Assembly: GCF_025351285.1 (NCBI RefSeq) | Contig: NZ_JANXWG010000053.1 | Span: 45,584-109,583, forward strand | Source: Novosphingobium sp. | Lineage (GTDB): Bacteria > Pseudomonadota > Alphaproteobacteria > Sphingomonadales > Sphingomonadaceae | Direction of reading: 5' to 3' | Length of the DNA: 64,000 nt | In this document: one piece after another, positions 54,339 through 62,859 of the stretch | Layout of the letters: each line of letters begins with the position of its first letter | Numbering within the stretch: the first letter of the stretch is position 1 | Translations under genes and position numbers: made by a program | Notes under the pieces: model-generated | The model's database searches: none | Told to the model about the DNA's origin: nothing | What the model saw: only the letters and a program-made list of their open reading frames with translations

Positions 54339-55691
54339 GTGCACCCACGCGCGTTCACCATGGCTGGCCAGATCGAGGCCTTCGCGTTCGTCGTCCTCGG
54401 TCACGCGCATCGGCAGGACCAGGCTGACCATCAGCGCGGCGATCGCCGTGGCGACTGCGCTCCACAGTGCGATCACGCCGACGCCCACGCCTTGGGCAAC
54501 CAGTTGGCGCGCCATGTTCATGCCCTGGGCATAGCCGGTGCCGCCGAGCGACGGCGCCATGAACACCGCCGCCAGCAACGCGCCGAGCATTCCGCCAACG
54601 CCGAAGGTTGCGAACACGCCGAGCGAATCGTCGATTTCCAGCCGCCGCCGGGTCAACCGGGTCGCACCGTAGCAGGCCACCGCTGCCAATGCGCCGAACA
54701 GGATCGCCGCGCCTGGACTGACCCATTGCGCGGCCGGCGCGATCGTGGCGAGGCCGGCCAACGCGCCCTTGGCGAAGCCGACCGAGGTGGGCTTGCCGGC
54801 GGTGAAGTTCTCGATGAGCAGCCACGCCAGCGCCGCGGCGCAAGCAGCAAGGTGGGTGTTGAGGATCGCGCTGGCGGCATCGTCACTGGCGGTCAGCGCC
54901 GATCCGCCGTTCAGACCGAACCAGCCGACCCACAGCAGCGCGGCGCCGGCCAGCGTCAACCCCGGCGCGTGCGGCAGCATCGGTGCGCGCGGGAAACCCA
55001 CTCGCTTGCCCATGAGGAGCGCCACCACCAGCGCGGAAACGCCCGCGGTGGTGAAAACGACGATTCCGCCCGCGAAATCGACCGTACCGAGTTTTGCAGC
55101 CAGCCAGCCGCCGCCCCAGATCCAGTGCGCGACGGGCGCGTAGACCAGGAGGCTCCACAGCGCGGAAAATGCGACCACCCAGCCGAACCGCGCGCGATCG
55201 ACCCAGGTGCCGATCATCAGAGCTGGCGCAATCGCAGCAAGGCCCATCTCGAACAGCGCGAATGTGCTTTCGGAAACGGTCGTGCCGGCGCGCACGTCAT
55301 CGAGGTTGATCAGCATCCAGGCATTGCCCGCGCCGATCCATCCTCCCGATACTTGCCCGAATGCCAGCGTGTAACCGACCATCACCCACAGCAATGATGC
55401 GACTGAAATCACCGCGCCCGCTTGCACCGCCACCGACAGAAAGTTGCGTGCGCGCACTTGTCCGCCATAGAACAGCGCAAGCCCTGGCGCGGCCATCAGC
55501 AGCACCAGCGCCGAAGCCGCCAGCACCCAGGCAGTATCGCCGCTATCGGCGCCATCGGTAAGCGTGACACCGACGATCTGGCCCGTCGGCGACACGCCGA
55601 CAACCTGGTTCACTGCGTCGGCCACCGGCTGCGCGAATGCCACCGCCGGCAGCGCCGCTGCGGCGATCAGTGCCGCGACCGTCTTGAGCAT
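54333..55691 (-). CDS. Ammonium transporter family protein lacking the twin histidines
   Basis: 452 residues. The start at 55691 gives a signal peptide-like leader (AAALPAVAFAQ) followed by eleven or so membrane helices. Amt signatures are clear: ALFYGGQVRARNFLSV, PVAHWIWGGGWL, DFAGGIVVF, LLWVGWFGLNGGSAL, DDSLGVFATFGVGG. However, the two pore histidines of AmtB (in VVHINAA and VHGVGG) are both Phe here, at residues 213 and 363. The C-terminal tail is short. No glnK gene is adjacent. The fold is certain; normal ammonium conduction is doubtful. Confidence 0.88.
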   Translation of the reverse strand: MLKTVAALIAAAALPAVAFAQPVADAVNQVVGVSPTGQIVGVTLTDGADSGDTAWVLAASALVLLMAAPGLALFYGGQVRARNFLSVAVQAGAVISVASLLWVMVGYTLAFGQVSGGWIGAGNAWMLINLDDVRAGTTVSESTFALFEMGLAAIAPALMIGTWVDRARFGWVVAFSALWSLLVYAPVAHWIWGGGWLAAKLGTVDFAGGIVVFTTAGVSALVVALLMGKRVGFPRAPMLPHAPGLTLAGAALLWVGWFGLNGGSALTASDDAASAILNTHLAACAAALAWLLIENFTAGKPTSVGFAKGALAGLATIAPAAQWVSPGAAILFGALAAVACYGATRLTRRRLEIDDSLGVFATFGVGGMLGALLAAVFMAPSLGGTGYAQGMNMARQLVAQGVGVGVIALWSAVATAIAALMVSLVLPMRVTEDDEREGLDLASHGERAWVHD

Positions 55692-55802
55692 GGTTTTCGA
55701 TTCCCCGTTGCGGTCGCCGTGGCAACCTTCGGTGGCTTTAACCACGCCAAGTCAAGATATGGTTGACGAGCATTGGCGGGGGACGCCGCTCTGCGATGGG
55801 CT

Positions 55803-56864
55803 TTACGCCCAGCCTTGCAGCACCTGATCGGGCGGGCGATGGCCGTCGGCCCAGAAACGGATATTGGCGATGACCTTCTCGCCCGAAGCCGCGCGGCCTT
55901 CGAACGTGGCGCTTCCAAGGTGCGGCAGGAGCGAAACGTTGGGCAAGGCGATCAAGCGCGGATCGACATCGGGTTCGTGCGCATAGACATCGAGCCCGGC
56001 ACCACCGATGCGGCCGGATTCGAGCGCTTCGATCAGCGCATTTTCATCGATCAAGCCGCCGCGCGCGGTGTTGATGATATAGGCATCGGCCTTCATCAGC
56101 GCGATCCGCCGCGCATCGATCACCGGCTGGCCGTTGGTGGTGGCAGGTGCGTGCAGCGTCAGGATATCGGCATCGCGCACCAGCGTGTCGAGATCGGGCT
56201 CCCACCGCGCGCCGAGCATGTTCTCGATCGATTCGGGCAGGCGGTGGCGGTTGTGGTAGGCAATCGACAGCCCGAATGCGCGCGCGCGGTGCGCAACAGC
56301 CTGGCCGATCCGACCCATGCCGATGATGCCGAGCAGCTTTCCGCCGAGCCTGTGGCCGAGCATCGAGGATGGGCTCCAGCCCTGCCAGTTGCCTTCGCGC
56401 AGTACCCGCCCGCCATCGACGAAACGGCGCGGCACCGCGATGATCAGCGCCATCGTCATGTCGGCGGTATCATCGGTGAACACGCCGGGGGTGTTGGTGA
56501 CCATGATTTTTCGCGCGCGTGCTGCCGCGAGGTCGATGTGATCGACTCCCGCGCCGAAGCTGGCGATCAGCTTTATCCGGTCCCCCGCCGCGGCGATGAT
56601 CTCTGCATCGATGCGGTCGGTCACCGTAGGCACCAGCACGTCGCAATTGCGCATGGCCGCAATCAATTGCGGGCGGTTCAGCGGGGCGTCGGTGGGGTTG
56701 AGCGAGACGTGGAACAGTTCGTCCATCCGCCGTTCGGTTTCGGGCAGCAGCCGCCGCGTGACGATGACCGCCGGCTTGCCTTCGATGCGCCGCGCCGGGC
56801 GCTCTCCATAGGCCTCGGCCGCGCGGACGGCAGATCCTGGATCCAAGGGATTCGAGCCTGGCAT
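55803..56864 (-). CDS. D-2-hydroxyacid dehydrogenase (glyoxylate/hydroxypyruvate reductase-like)
   Basis: 353 residues. NAD-binding fold motif GIIGMGRIGQAV near residue 173. Catalytic residues: Arg in NTARGGLIDENAL, Glu in YAHEPDVDP and His in LPHLGSATFEG, the family triad. It reduces 2-oxoacids such as glyoxylate or hydroxypyruvate with NAD(P)H. ATG 56864 is chosen; a TTG three codons upstream is also possible. It is located between amt and a divergent SH3 gene. Confidence 0.9.
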   Translation of the reverse strand: MPGSNPLDPGSAVRAAEAYGERPARRIEGKPAVIVTRRLLPETERRMDELFHVSLNPTDAPLNRPQLIAAMRNCDVLVPTVTDRIDAEIIAAAGDRIKLIASFGAGVDHIDLAAARARKIMVTNTPGVFTDDTADMTMALIIAVPRRFVDGGRVLREGNWQGWSPSSMLGHRLGGKLLGIIGMGRIGQAVAHRARAFGLSIAYHNRHRLPESIENMLGARWEPDLDTLVRDADILTLHAPATTNGQPVIDARRIALMKADAYIINTARGGLIDENALIEALESGRIGGAGLDVYAHEPDVDPRLIALPNVSLLPHLGSATFEGRAASGEKVIANIRFWADGHRPPDQVLQGWA

Positions 56865-57012
56865 GATGCGCAATCGCTAGGACGCCAAGGCGCATCGGGT
56901 CAAGCGAGACTTCGGGCAGGGGACATTCCTGCTGTTGCCCGTCGTGGCCGATGGTGTATCGTGTTTGGTCTTGCGGTCGGTGACGGGATCACTGGTGGAG
57001 ACGAAAAGAATC

Positions 57013-57546
57013 ATGAAACAGGCTGGTCGGCCTGCCGGGCAGCAACCCGGCACCGTGCACGCGAAGCGCTGGCTGCGGGTTGTCGTGGCCGCACTGGTTG
57101 CGCTGATGTCGGTGGAGCCGCTCCACGCTGCCGCTGATGAATATCCGCACTGGGGCTCGATCAAGGCCGACCACGCCAACATGCACGTCGGTCCGGGCTT
57201 CGATTATCGCGTGAAATACATCTACCAGCGCAAGGGTCTTCCGGTGAAAGTTCTGCGCGCGATGGGCGGGTGGTGGCTGGTCGAAGATCCCGACGGCGCG
57301 CGTGGCTGGGTGTTGCAGCGGCTGGTTGGCCACGGCCGGACCGGCATGGTCAAGGACGACATGGCCGAAGTGCGCGAGAAGAACGATGGCGGCGGGCGGC
57401 TGTTGTGGCGCGCGCGCGCGGGCGTCATCGGCAAACTCGACAAATGTTCGAGTGATTGGTGCCGCTTCACCATTCAGACTTTACAAGGCGATACGCGCCA
57501 GGGATGGGTCAATCGCAAGGCGGTGTGGGGCGCGGTCGAGTTCTGA
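57013..57546 (+). CDS. Exported bacterial SH3-domain protein
   Basis: 177 residues. Hydrophobic segment at about 25-42 with a likely cleavage near LHAAADE. Two SH3-like modules follow: HWGSIKADHANMHVGPGFDY and later WWLVEDPDGARGWVLQRL, matching SH3_3/DUF1058-type repeats; a further C-terminal module contains WCRFTIQTLQGDTRQGWV with a Cys pair. Such domains bind peptidoglycan. It is convergent with a small lipoprotein gene. Confidence 0.85.
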   Translation: MKQAGRPAGQQPGTVHAKRWLRVVVAALVALMSVEPLHAAADEYPHWGSIKADHANMHVGPGFDYRVKYIYQRKGLPVKVLRAMGGWWLVEDPDGARGWVLQRLVGHGRTGMVKDDMAEVREKNDGGGRLLWRARAGVIGKLDKCSSDWCRFTIQTLQGDTRQGWVNRKAVWGAVEF

Positions 57547-57559
57547 TAGGCTGAGAATT

Positions 57560-57584
57560 GGCCTCCCCCGAAAAGGGAGAGGCC
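57560..57584. terminator. Bidirectional terminator hairpin
   Basis: GGCCTCCCCC, loop GAAAA, GGGAGAGGCC: ten paired positions with one mismatch, between the convergent SH3 and small lipoprotein genes. Confidence 0.6.
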
Positions 57585-57596
57585 ATTCGATCGGGC

Positions 57597-58025
57597 TTAC
57601 TTCTTCTTGTGCGGCGAAACCTTGGTCACCTTGCCGTCGGCGCCGGTCGCTTCGAAGCTGCCATCGGCGCCCGGAGCGCTGTCGGTGAAGCATTCTTCCT
57701 TGGACTTGTCGTCGGTGAAGCAGGTCTTGCCATCTTTCATCGCCATCTTGCCCTTGGCGGTCACTTTGCCTTCCGCAGTGCGATCGACAAACGCACCGTC
57801 GGCCATGATGGTGGTGACGCCCTTCTTACCATCGGGCGCAACCGTGTCATAGCTGCCCGGCTTTGGCCCTGCAGCCGCCATGGCAGGCGCGCTGGCGGCG
57901 CCCATGGCCGGGGCGCTGGCATCGCCCATTGCTGCGGCCGAGGCCGTGGCATCGGCCGCGGGAACGACCTTCGACCCGCAGGCAGACAGAAGCGCAACCG
58001 CGCCAAGAACAAGAAGCTTTTTCAT
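57597..58025 (-). CDS. Small lipoprotein of unknown function
   Basis: 142 residues. Lipoprotein signal with lipobox LLSAC near residue 16. An Ala/Pro/Met-rich linker (two GxASAPAM-like units, residues 25-50) precedes a small domain with KTCFTDDKSKEECFT, two Cys that may form a disulfide, and a basic Lys-rich end. I do not recognise the family; similar short lipoproteins are frequent in sphingomonads, to my knowledge. Confidence 0.78.
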   Translation of the reverse strand: MKKLLVLGAVALLSACGSKVVPAADATASAAAMGDASAPAMGAASAPAMAAAGPKPGSYDTVAPDGKKGVTTIMADGAFVDRTAEGKVTAKGKMAMKDGKTCFTDDKSKEECFTDSAPGADGSFEATGADGKVTKVSPHKKK

Positions 58026-58108
58026 GAAACGACTCTCCCCAGATATGAGGCGTTGTCCATAGCACTCCTGCGTCGGCCGATCACACCAATTCGCCCAAAC
58101 GAGTTCGC

Positions 58109-59305
58109 CTAAACCAGTTCAATCGCCACGGCCGTCGCTTCGCCGCCACCGATGCACAGCGATGCAACACCCCTGGTCTTGCCGTGGTGCTTCAACGCGC
58201 CGACCAGCGTGGTGATGATGCGCGTGCCCGAAGCGCCGATCGGGTGGCCCAGCGCGGTCGCGCCGCCGTGGACGTTGACCTTTTCGTGCGGGATGCCGAG
58301 ATCGTGCATGGCGAACATCGCTACGCAGGCGAAGGCCTCGTTGATCTCGAAAAGATCGACGTCGCCCACGCTCCAGCCCGCGCGGTCGAGCAGCTTGGTG
58401 ATCGCGCCGACCGGCGCGGTGGTGAAGTCCTTGGGCAGTTGGGCGTGTCCGGCCATCGCCACCAAGCGCGCGACAGGCTTCAAGCCTTGCGCATCGGCCA
58501 CGCTCTGGCGGGTGAGAACCACCGCTGCAGCGCCGTCCGATATCGACGACGAGGTTGCCGCGGTGATCGTGCCGTCCTTGGCGAAAGCGGGCTTGAGCGC
58601 GGGGATCTTGTCGGGACGACCCTTGGCGGGCTGTTCGTCGGTGTCGACCGTGGTTTCGCCGGCACGGGTCTTGAAGGTGACCGGAACAATCTCGCCGGCG
58701 AACCCGCCGTCGGCGATCGCGGCTTGCGCGCGGCGCAGCGATTCGATCGAGTAGGCGTCCTGCGCCTCGCGGGTCAGTTGGTAATCGTTGGCGGTGTCCT
58801 GCGCGAAAGTGCCCATCGCGCGGCCGGGTTCGTAGGCATCTTCCAGCCCGTCGAGGAACATGTGGTCATAAGCCGTGTCGTGCCCGATGCGCGCGCCCGA
58901 GCGGTGCTTCTTGAGCAGGTATGGGGCGTTGGTCATGCTTTCCATGCCGCCGGCGATCACCATGTCGACCGAGCCGCTGGCCAGCGCTTCTGCGCCCATG
59001 ATCACCGTCTGCATACCCGATCCGCATACCTTGTTGACCGTGGTCGACTGGACCGAGGCAGGAAGTCCGGCCTTGATCGTGGCCTGGCGCGCGGGTGCCT
59101 GGCCGAGACCGGCGGGCAGCACGCAGCCCATGTAAACGCGATCAACCGAGGCGCCGTCGATGCCCGCCCGCTCGACCGCCGCCTTGACCGCCGTGGCGCC
59201 AAGGTCGGTGGCGGAAACTTCGGAAAATACGCCCTGCATCCCGCCCATCGGCGTGCGCGCGTAAGACAGGATGACAACCGGATCGGCAGCAGAGAACTGG
59301 GTCAT
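58109..59305 (-). CDS. Acetyl-CoA C-acyltransferase (thiolase)
   Basis: 398 residues. Acyl-accepting Cys94 in NKVCGSGMQT; active-site His in GGATALGHPIGASG and Cys in SLCIGGGEA; ISDGAAAVVL and EINEAFAC are typical. Thiolases join or split acetyl-CoA and acyl-CoA; the sequence fits biosynthetic acetyl-CoA acetyltransferases (PhaA type) but does not exclude beta-oxidation. The ATG at 59305 gives the common MTQF start. Divergent from the prepilin peptidase gene. Confidence 0.94.
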   Translation of the reverse strand: MTQFSAADPVVILSYARTPMGGMQGVFSEVSATDLGATAVKAAVERAGIDGASVDRVYMGCVLPAGLGQAPARQATIKAGLPASVQSTTVNKVCGSGMQTVIMGAEALASGSVDMVIAGGMESMTNAPYLLKKHRSGARIGHDTAYDHMFLDGLEDAYEPGRAMGTFAQDTANDYQLTREAQDAYSIESLRRAQAAIADGGFAGEIVPVTFKTRAGETTVDTDEQPAKGRPDKIPALKPAFAKDGTITAATSSSISDGAAAVVLTRQSVADAQGLKPVARLVAMAGHAQLPKDFTTAPVGAITKLLDRAGWSVGDVDLFEINEAFACVAMFAMHDLGIPHEKVNVHGGATALGHPIGASGTRIITTLVGALKHHGKTRGVASLCIGGGEATAVAIELV

Positions 59306-59513
59306 GGCGAATGCACCTTCTTGTGCTAGGCTTGGCGGAACGGCGAGGAAACTTGAGCGCTCATACTGTTGCATTGCAGCAAAGGCAATTCGCGGTCGAG
59401 CGCGCCGGCATGCGGCGACAGGGTAAGGGGTCCACCGACATTACGCCAGATATTGGCCTCGCAACAGCTTTGAATTCCTCGGTTTCGCGGGTGATCGCGG
59501 CCGGGATGGGCGC
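59306..59513. promoter_or_regulatory. Divergent promoter region, thiolase and prepilin peptidase
   Basis: 208 bases with both genes pointing outward. It should carry promoters for both; I could not fix -35/-10 elements with confidence. Confidence 0.3.
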
Positions 59514-60296
59514 TTGATCGCGGGGTTCGGCCAGGGCATCGCTGCGGCGATCGGCGCGCTGGCAGGGTCCTGCGTCGGCAGCTTCATCGGCACTGCGCTG
59601 GTGCGGATGCCCGAAGGCCGCTCGCTGATCCGCGGCCGTTCGGTGTGCGATGGTTGCGCAACGCACCTGTCGATCGACGATCTTGTGCCGATCGGATCAT
59701 GGTTGATACTGCAAGGCCGGTGTCGCACATGTGGATCGTCGATCGGGTTCTGGCAACTTGCCGCCGAAGTGCTGGCTGCTGCGATCGGCTTCTTGCCGTG
59801 GTTTCTGGTCGACGATCCCTGGTTTGCCGCGCTTATGGTGGTGATGGGCTGGCAATTGTTGTTGCTCGCGCTGATCGACGCCCGGTATTTCCGGCTGCCT
59901 TTGCGACTGGTCGGCCTGCTTGCCGCCACCGGCCTGGCAGGGGCGACAGCCATCGCGCTGCGCGAACATGTGCCGATGCATATCACGGTTGGGCTGTTGG
60001 GTGGCGCACTGGGTTGGGGCGCATTGGCGCTGGTGCGGCTGCTTTACCGGCGGGTGCGCAGTGTCGAGGGCATGGGCGCTGGCGATCCCTGGCTGATGGG
60101 CGCGGTCGGGCTGTGGCTGGGCCCGCTGGGCGTGGTCGAAGCCTTGCTCGGCGCGAGCCTGGTCGGAATCGTTTCGGCGGTGGCGATGCTGCTGCTGAGG
60201 CAGAAGATTGCCGCCGACACTGCGCTGCCGCTGGGCACATGCATCGCGGTTGCGGCATGGCCCTTGTTCTGCCTGCAGGGGTTCGGCTGGCAATAG
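59514..60296 (+). CDS. Prepilin peptidase (A24 family, PilD/GspO-like)
   Basis: 260 residues, membrane protein with about eight hydrophobic segments. The N-terminal domain has the paired Cys motif (VCDGCATH and CRTCGSS) that binds zinc. Catalytic Asp residues are in ALIDARYFRLP and in VEGMGAGDPW, the GxGD motif. It cleaves prepilin leaders, and may process pseudopilins for type II secretion. The frame starts with TTG at 59514. No pilin operon adjoins it. Confidence 0.88.
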   Translation: MIAGFGQGIAAAIGALAGSCVGSFIGTALVRMPEGRSLIRGRSVCDGCATHLSIDDLVPIGSWLILQGRCRTCGSSIGFWQLAAEVLAAAIGFLPWFLVDDPWFAALMVVMGWQLLLLALIDARYFRLPLRLVGLLAATGLAGATAIALREHVPMHITVGLLGGALGWGALALVRLLYRRVRSVEGMGAGDPWLMGAVGLWLGPLGVVEALLGASLVGIVSAVAMLLLRQKIAADTALPLGTCIAVAAWPLFCLQGFGWQ

Positions 60297-60555
60297 CCGC
60301 GGCGATTTGCGATTTTCGCAGATATCGGGTCGTCAAAATGACCCAAAGGGCATGGCCAAAGGGCATGTATCGCCCAAAATCCGAAGGTTTGCGCCCAATC
60401 CCGATTCGCCCCCACTTGCGGATCGCCCGGACCGAGACTAGGGCGCGTGGCGAACGGCGCGAGCGCGATTCCATGGAAATCGTGCAAGAGGCGCCGCCAA
60501 ATCACCGCCGTGCAGCTAAGCTGTTCAATTGGGTCGTCTCCCCCGGGGTTCGCAC
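60297..60555 (+). promoter_or_regulatory. Leader/promoter region of the nuo operon
   Basis: 259 bases before nuoA. A direct repeat CCAAAGGGCATG occurs twice (near 60340-60370), and GGGTCGTC occurs twice (near 60327 and 60533). No exact promoter could be placed. Short purine-rich sequence precedes the nuoA ATG only weakly. Confidence 0.4.
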
Positions 60556-60930
60556 ATGGTCGATCTTTCGCAGTACCTGCCAATTCTGATCTTCCTGACC
60601 ATCGCGCTCGCGCTGTCGACGGCGTTCGTGTTCCTGCCGATCGGGGTTTCTTACCTGACCGGATCGCACCAGCCGAATGCCGAGAAAAACAGCGAGTACG
60701 AATGCGGCTTTCCCGCCTTCGAAGATCCGCGCAGCCAGTTCGACGTGCGGTTTTACCTCGTCGCGATCCTGTTCATCATCTTCGACCTTGAAGCCGCGTT
60801 CCTGTTTCCTTGGGCGGTCAGCCTCAAGGACACCGGATGGGCTGGCTGGACCACGATGATGGTGTTCTTGGGCGAACTGCTGGTAGGCTTGGCCTACGCA
60901 TGGAAGAAGGGGGCGCTGGACTGGGAATGA
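60556..60930 (+). CDS. nuoA: NADH-quinone oxidoreductase subunit A
   Basis: 124 residues with three membrane helices, a standard complex I subunit A: motifs [20 protein letters not shown] and [24 protein letters not shown] sequence (here [19 protein letters not shown]). It is the first nuo gene and overlaps nuoB by 4 bases. It is part of the membrane arm near the quinone site of complex I, which oxidises NADH and pumps protons. Confidence 0.95.
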   Translation: MVDLSQYLPILIFLTIALALSTAFVFLPIGVSYLTGSHQPNAEKNSEYECGFPAFEDPRSQFDVRFYLVAILFIIFDLEAAFLFPWAVSLKDTGWAGWTTMMVFLGELLVGLAYAWKKGALDWE

Positions 60931-61469
60931 GCACTTTGATCACCCAACCTGACGCTGGCGCGATCACCGCGCCGGACGTGTCGTTCTTCAACGATCTCAA
61001 CAGCCAGGTCTCGGACAAGGGTTTCCTCGTCACCTCGACCGAGGACCTGTTCCAGTGGGCGCGCACCGGTTCTCTGTGGTGGATGACCTTCGGGCTTGCC
61101 TGCTGCGCGGTCGAGATGATCCACGTCAACATGCCGCGTTATGACATGGAGCGGTTCGGCGCCGCCCCGCGCGCGTCCCCGCGCCAGTCCGACGTGATGA
61201 TCGTGGCGGGCACGCTGTGCAACAAGATGGCCCCGGCGCTGCGCAAGGTCTATGACCAGATGAGCGAGCCCAAGTACGTGATTTCCATGGGAAGTTGCGC
61301 CAATGGCGGCGGTTATTACCACTACAGCTATTCGGTGGTGCGCGGCTGCGACCGGATCGTGCCGGTGGATATCTACGTGCCTGGCTGCCCGCCGACCGCC
61401 GAGGCGCTGCTATATGGCGTGATGCAATTGCAACGGAAAATCCGCCGCGCGGGGACAATCGAGCGGTGA
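60927..61469 (+). CDS. nuoB: NADH-quinone oxidoreductase subunit B
   Basis: 180 residues. Ligands of the N2 iron-sulfur cluster are visible: [21 protein letters not shown] and [14 protein letters not shown]. It passes electrons to quinone at the interface with subunit D. The GTG of the following unknown gene overlaps its stop (GTGA), so that gene is coupled to nuoB translation. Confidence 0.96.
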   Translation: MSTLITQPDAGAITAPDVSFFNDLNSQVSDKGFLVTSTEDLFQWARTGSLWWMTFGLACCAVEMIHVNMPRYDMERFGAAPRASPRQSDVMIVAGTLCNKMAPALRKVYDQMSEPKYVISMGSCANGGGYYHYSYSVVRGCDRIVPVDIYVPGCPPTAEALLYGVMQLQRKIRRAGTIER

Positions 61470-61996
61470 CTCCTGACCTGCCCCCAATGGTGACGCTGCA
61501 GCCTGTGGCGGTGACTGTGGCGCCAGGTGACGCTGGCGAACGAGCGGCTTGGTTCCTTCTTGACCAAGTTGATCCGGACTTCTCTGTCGAGATTCCATGC
61601 CCTCCAGAGTCTCTCAAAATTTCCGGAGGCAACGATGACTTGCTCATGGGCGGAACCTTGAAGGACGTCCGATGCGAAAAGGATGGGTTGGTTTTTCTGA
61701 TCAACATAGGGGGCGTGCCGTCCGTGCCCGGCACGAAGCCCATTTTTGATAAACTGTCTAAAATGTCCGGACGTCGCGCTAGCGCGCCCACGATCGATTT
61801 GCCTGTCCCCGGCCATCGCACGTTTGCGGAGCGCTTCGAAATCGAAGGCAACCTAGTGCAGCGTTTGCTAGTCGAAATTAATCGCAACAAGGTTGTGACA
61901 TTTACAGTCGGCAGCGATCCAGAGAAGAAGCCGAACCTCGAATATCAGCGACTCACCATTGATCGTTTTTTTGCCAGCTTGAAGGTGCGTTCCTGA
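61466..61996 (+). CDS. Unknown protein inserted between nuoB and nuoC
   Basis: 176 residues, start GTG 61466. The body has no Cys cluster, no signal peptide and no membrane segment. Visible: a hydrophobic middle ([10 protein letters not shown]), then [20 protein letters not shown] and a basic C-terminus ([10 protein letters not shown]). I recognise no family. Base composition is visibly more AT-rich than nuoB and nuoC. Four-base overlap with nuoB and one-base overlap with nuoC (TGATG) show that it is part of the operon. It may be an accessory or assembly factor of complex I, or an acquired gene. Confidence 0.75.
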   Translation: MTPDLPPMVTLQPVAVTVAPGDAGERAAWFLLDQVDPDFSVEIPCPPESLKISGGNDDLLMGGTLKDVRCEKDGLVFLINIGGVPSVPGTKPIFDKLSKMSGRRASAPTIDLPVPGHRTFAERFEIEGNLVQRLLVEINRNKVVTFTVGSDPEKKPNLEYQRLTIDRFFASLKVRS

Positions 61997-62859
61997 TGGC
62001 GATCTACCACTCCGCCCCGAAGATCGCCTCGAACGAGGGCGTCAAGGATACGCTTTCGGCTGCATTGGGTGATATGCTCGTCGCTGCGAAGGAGGAGCAC
62101 GGCGAGGTCGTATTGTCCGTGCAACGCTACTGCATCGCGGATGCATTGCGCCTGCTTCGCGACAGCCACGACTACCAGCAATTGATGGAAATCGCGGGCG
62201 TCGATTACCCCGAGCGGGCCGAGCGGTTCGAGGTGGTGTACATGCTGCTCAGCCTGACCAAGAACCATCGCGTGATGGTCAAGGTCGACGCCGCCGAGGA
62301 CGCTCCGGTGCCGACCGTCACAACGCTGTGGCCCAACGCCGGCTGGCTCGAGCGCGAAGTTTACGACATGTTCGGCGTACTGTTCGCGGGCAATCCCGAC
62401 TTGCGCCGCATTCTCACAGACTATGGCTTCCAGGGGCACCCGTTCCGCAAGGACTTCCCGCTGACCGGCTATGTCGAACTGCGCTATTCCGAAGAAGACA
62501 AGCGCGTGGTCTACGAACCGGTCCAGCTTGCGCAGGACTTGCGCCAGTTCGATTTCATGAGCCCGTGGGAAGGCGCCGATTACGTGCTGCCCGGCGACGA
62601 GAAGGTGGTCGCCGCGCCGCCGCCGCCTGCCAGTCCGCCGGCACCGACACCTCCGCCTCCTGCGCCGGTCAACACGCCAAAGACGACCGAAAAATCCGAA
62701 CACACCGGTGCGGGCGAGCCTGCCAATTCGCTCATCGTCGAGCCGGTCGGTGGGCCGGTCCCGGTCGAGACTTCGATCCCTGCACCCGGCGCGCCCGATC
62801 CGACCGAAAACCGGCCTGACCGCGAACCGCGCACAAAGCCTGACGGAGACGGCGCATGA
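61996..62859 (+). CDS. nuoC: NADH-quinone oxidoreductase subunit C with proline-rich tail
   Basis: 287 residues. Residues about 1-200 are the 30-kDa subunit domain ([61 protein letters not shown]). The conserved domain ends near residue 200; the last 85 residues are Pro/Ala/Glu-rich and low complexity ([20 protein letters not shown]), unlike the usual about 200-residue NuoC. Separate from nuoD, as usual in alphaproteobacteria. Ends 4 bases into nuoD. Confidence 0.95.
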   Translation: MAIYHSAPKIASNEGVKDTLSAALGDMLVAAKEEHGEVVLSVQRYCIADALRLLRDSHDYQQLMEIAGVDYPERAERFEVVYMLLSLTKNHRVMVKVDAAEDAPVPTVTTLWPNAGWLEREVYDMFGVLFAGNPDLRRILTDYGFQGHPFRKDFPLTGYVELRYSEEDKRVVYEPVQLAQDLRQFDFMSPWEGADYVLPGDEKVVAAPPPPASPPAPTPPPPAPVNTPKTTEKSEHTGAGEPANSLIVEPVGGPVPVETSIPAPGAPDPTENRPDREPRTKPDGDGA

